Below, in pieces: positions 61,685 through 64,000 of a DNA stretch of 64,000 bases. How positions within the stretch are numbered: the stretch's first letter is position 1; each line of letters opens with the position of its first letter. Source of the stretch: Sphingomonas palmae (lineage in GTDB: Bacteria; Pseudomonadota; Alphaproteobacteria; Sphingomonadales; Sphingomonadaceae); the NCBI RefSeq assembly GCF_900109565.1, contig NZ_FNZZ01000002.1:434001-498000 (forward strand). Direction: 5' to 3'. A program made the position numbers and the translations under genes. Below the pieces are notes generated by a model that saw only the letters and a list, made by a program, of their open reading frames with translations, had not been told where the DNA came from and did not search any database.

Positions 61685-62708
61685 CACGCCGCGCGTGACG
61701 CGCGCCGTGCGCGAGGTCGTGGCGCGCGATCGCCTCGATCCGGCTGCGCTGATCGCGTTGAACGAGCCCGTGATCCTGCGCGGGTACGCCGCCGAGTGGC
61801 CGCTGGTACAGGCGGGGCTCGCGTCGGCGGAACAGGCGGCCGACTATCTGCGACGCTTCGACGCCGGGCACCGCGTGACCGGCTATGTCGGCGCGCCAGA
61901 GATCCGCGGTCGGTTTCATTACGACGACACTGCCACCGCGATGAACTTTGCGGCCGAACAGATGACGCTCGGCGCATTGCTCGACGGCGTGCTCGCCGAT
62001 TCTGGCACGGACGCGTCATCGCTGTACCTCGGCTCGACCGACCTCGACACCTATCTACCCGGCTTCCGTCGCGAGAACGAGCTGGCGACCGAAGGCGACA
62101 CCTTCGCGCATCACCCCCCGCTCGCCAGCATCTGGATCGGCAATCGCACGATCGCCTCGGCGCATTACGACCAGTCGAACAACGCCGCAGTCTGTGCGGT
62201 CGGACACCGGCGCTTTACCCTGTTCCCGCCCGCGCAGGTCGCCAACCTCTACCCCGGCCCGCTCGCGCCGACGCCGGGCGGGCAGGTCGTCAGCATGGTC
62301 GATTTCGCCGCACCCGACCTGGCGCGTTATCCGCGCTTCGCCGACGCGCTCGCGGCGGGCCAGGTGGCGGAGCTGAACCCGGGCGACGTGCTCGTCTACC
62401 CGGCGCTCTGGTGGCACCATGTCGAGGCGATGGACGCGTTCAACGTGCTGGTGAATTACTGGTGGAACGCCGCGCCTGCGTTCATGGACACGCCGATGGA
62501 CACGATGCTCCACGCCTTTCTCTCGCTGCGCGACCGTCCGGCGCAGGAGAAAGCGGCATGGCGCGCGATCTTCGACCATTACGTCTTCGGTGACGCGGAA
62601 AGCGTCGCGGCGCACCTACCTGAGGGCGCGCGCGGTCCGCTCGCGCCGATCAACGAAGGCATGGCGCGGCAGCTGCGCGCCTATCTGCTTGGACGATTGA
62701 ACCGATGA
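61677..62708 (+). CDS. Cupin-like (JmjC-type) Fe/2-oxoglutarate dioxygenase family protein
   Basis: A 343-residue cytoplasmic protein of the cupin-like/JmjC group (cupin_8). The metal triad is visible as His163 and Asp165 in SAHYDQSNN and a distal His in LWWHHVEAM (His247 or His248). Relatives hydroxylate proteins or small molecules using O2 and 2-oxoglutarate; the substrate here is unknown. NVLVNYWWN near the C-terminus is typical of the cupin barrel end. GGAG lies 5 nt before the ATG. It overlaps SapC by 8 bp and the halogenase by 4 bp, so the three are translated together. Confidence 0.9.
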   Translation: MADTPRVTRAVREVVARDRLDPAALIALNEPVILRGYAAEWPLVQAGLASAEQAADYLRRFDAGHRVTGYVGAPEIRGRFHYDDTATAMNFAAEQMTLGALLDGVLADSGTDASSLYLGSTDLDTYLPGFRRENELATEGDTFAHHPPLASIWIGNRTIASAHYDQSNNAAVCAVGHRRFTLFPPAQVANLYPGPLAPTPGGQVVSMVDFAAPDLARYPRFADALAAGQVAELNPGDVLVYPALWWHHVEAMDAFNVLVNYWWNAAPAFMDTPMDTMLHAFLSLRDRPAQEKAAWRAIFDHYVFGDAESVAAHLPEGARGPLAPINEGMARQLRAYLLGRLNR

Positions 62709-64000
62709 CCGACACCGACAAGCCGAAGCCCACCCGCGTCGTCATCGCGGGCGGCGGCACCGCGGGGTGGATCGCCGCCGCCGCGCTCACACGACAGCTG
62801 GGCAAGCTGATCGAGTTGACGCTGGTTGAATCGGACGAGATCGGCACCGTGGGCGTCGGCGAGTCGACCATTCCGACTGCGCGCGGCTTTCACGCCTTCA
62901 TCGGCGTCGATGAGGCTGCGTTCATGCGCGAAACGCAGGCGACGTTCAAACTCGGCATCTCGTTCGAGAACTGGCGCCGGCAAGGCGACGCCTATTTCCA
63001 CCCGTTCGGACAAGTCGGCCGGTCGGTCGCGATCGCCGACTTCCAGCATTTCTGGCTCCAGGCGCGCGCGCACGGCATTGCTGGCGGGTACGGCGACTAT
63101 TCGCTCGAGCAGCAGGCCGCGGCGGCGGGACGGTTCGGGCTCGATGCGCAAGGGTCGCTCGCCTACGCCTATCACCTGAACGCAACCGATTATGCGCGCT
63201 TCCTGCGCGGCGTGGCGGAGGGCGCGGGCGCGACCCGCGTCGAGGGACGGATCGAGCGGGTCGAGTTGGGCGAGAACGGCGACATCGACGCGCTGGTGCT
63301 GGCGTCCGGCACGAGGATCGAGGGCGACCTGTTCATCGACTGCACCGGCTTTCGCGCGCTGCTGATCGAAGGTGCGCTGAAAACCGGGTACGACGACTGG
63401 AGCGAGTGGCTCGCGACCGATCGCGCGCTGGCGGTACAGACGGAGACGGTGCGCGCGCCGGTTCCGTACACCCGCGCGGTCGCGCATGGGGCGGGCTGGC
63501 GCTGGCAGATCCCGCTGCAATCGCGCGTCGGCAACGGAATCGTTTATTCGAGCGCCCACATGAGCGACGACGAGGCGCGCGCGACGCTGCTCGCCGGGCT
63601 GGACGGTGCGCCCTTGTTCGAGCCGCGCCCACTGCGCTTCACCGCGGGTATGCGCCGCCGCAGCTGGAACCGTAACTGCGTCGCGCTCGGCCTCGCCGGC
63701 GGGTTCATCGAGCCGCTGGAATCGACCAGCATCCATCTGATCATGAACGCGGCGACCCGGCTGATCCAGCTGTTCCCCTTCCGCGGCGACGACCGGAGCG
63801 CGCTCGCTGCGCGCTTCAACGCGCAGTCGCGACACGAGTGGGAGCACGTGCGCGACTTCATCATCCTGCACTATGTCGTGACCGAGCGCGACGATACGCC
63901 GTTCTGGCGCGAGCGGCGCGCGATGAACATTCCCGACACGCTGGCGGAGCGGATCGCGCTGTTCACCGAAAGTGCGGGCGCTTGGCAGGGACAGGACGAT
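62705..64000 (+). CDS. Flavin-dependent tryptophan halogenase family protein (3' end outside window)
   Basis: The first 432 codons of a flavin-dependent halogenase; the reading frame is open at the window end (full relatives are about 500-540 residues). The FAD motif is GGGTAGW (residues 17-23), GVGESTIPT follows, and Lys82 in ATFKLGISFENW aligns with the catalytic Lys79 of PrnA/RebH. The halogenase signature WxWxIP is present as GWRWQIPL, and the EPLEST stretch holds the conserved Glu. The start overlaps the cupin stop as ATGA. Free tryptophan is not a safe substrate guess: family members in such receptor loci act on other indoles or on unknown compounds. FADH2 would come from a reductase not seen here. 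Confidence 0.93.
   Translation, partial: MTDTDKPKPTRVVIAGGGTAGWIAAAALTRQLGKLIELTLVESDEIGTVGVGESTIPTARGFHAFIGVDEAAFMRETQATFKLGISFENWRRQGDAYFHPFGQVGRSVAIADFQHFWLQARAHGIAGGYGDYSLEQQAAAAGRFGLDAQGSLAYAYHLNATDYARFLRGVAEGAGATRVEGRIERVELGENGDIDALVLASGTRIEGDLFIDCTGFRALLIEGALKTGYDDWSEWLATDRALAVQTETVRAPVPYTRAVAHGAGWRWQIPLQSRVGNGIVYSSAHMSDDEARATLLAGLDGAPLFEPRPLRFTAGMRRRSWNRNCVALGLAGGFIEPLESTSIHLIMNAATRLIQLFPFRGDDRSALAARFNAQSRHEWEHVRDFIILHYVVTERDDTPFWRERRAMNIPDTLAERIALFTESAGAWQGQDD

Noticed and set aside
62705..63000. Apparent loss of the catalytic lysine in the halogenase (Ser86 at the AIKF position of RebH).
   Set aside because: Counting residues in PrnA/RebH from memory puts Lys79 in the earlier (F/Y)K position, which is Lys82 here. 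The catalytic lysine is present.
1..64000. CRISPR array, phage genes, insertion sequences or integrases.
   Set aside because: No regularly spaced repeats, transposase motifs or phage structural genes were seen.

Overview
The window reads as chromosomal DNA of a sphingomonad-type alphaproteobacterium, probably Sphingomonas or a near relative. The evidence is very high GC, three TonB-dependent receptors, a SapC / cupin-like / flavin halogenase set behind one of them, a Ku-LigD pair, a membrane-anchored CycM-like cytochrome c and many secreted peptidases. Genus is an inference from gene content; no 16S gene is present.

Layout. (1) About 0.2-16.8 kb is housekeeping and dense: an extensin-like lipoprotein, a LOG-family nucleosidase, cytochrome c plus a secreted partner, prephenate dehydratase, an oligopeptidase B-type S9 peptidase, a leftward pdxH-CDF-phzF operon, the NHEJ pair ku-ligD, a second S9 peptidase, a divergent DapF-like epimerase and a DUF6456 protein. 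(2) About 17.0-43.3 kb looks accessory, with many small divergent regulator/target units. These are CapA/beta-lactamase-fold hydrolase/MFS with a TetR regulator; a leucyl aminopeptidase; TonB receptor plus an FMN 2-hydroxyacid dehydrogenase; a two-component system facing a second TonB receptor; Lrp-ilvE-AraC; LysR facing NmrA plus an SRPBCC protein; two separate HxlR-SDR modules with a lipase and a quinone-oxidoreductase-like enzyme; and a Gfo/Idh/MocA dehydrogenase. This block is visibly less GC-rich and stops at a tRNA-Val gene whose 3' end faces it. (3) About 43.9-51.6 kb returns to high GC: a small disordered protein, an L,D-transpeptidase, a GH3 glucosidase, then a TPP enzyme, an aldo/keto reductase and nicotinamidase in one run. 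(4) About 51.6-64.0 kb holds an EEP lipoprotein, a large unrecognised secreted protein, an MFS carrier, a LacI regulator, and the receptor-SapC-cupin-halogenase operon, which runs off the window end.

How they work together. The clearest candidate system is the last one. A LacI regulator and a 1097-residue TonB receptor are divergent. Between them lie two identical 17-bp operator-like sites, each about 85 nt from the start codon it faces. A strong hairpin separates the receptor from translationally overlapping genes for SapC, an Fe/2-oxoglutarate-type cupin and a flavin-dependent halogenase with its catalytic lysine intact. This suggests regulated uptake of a carbohydrate-like or glycosidic ligand coupled to oxidation or halogenation of an unknown substrate.

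Several start codons were moved inward from the longest reading frame on the basis of ribosome binding sites, signal peptides or family N-termini; these choices are given in each entry.
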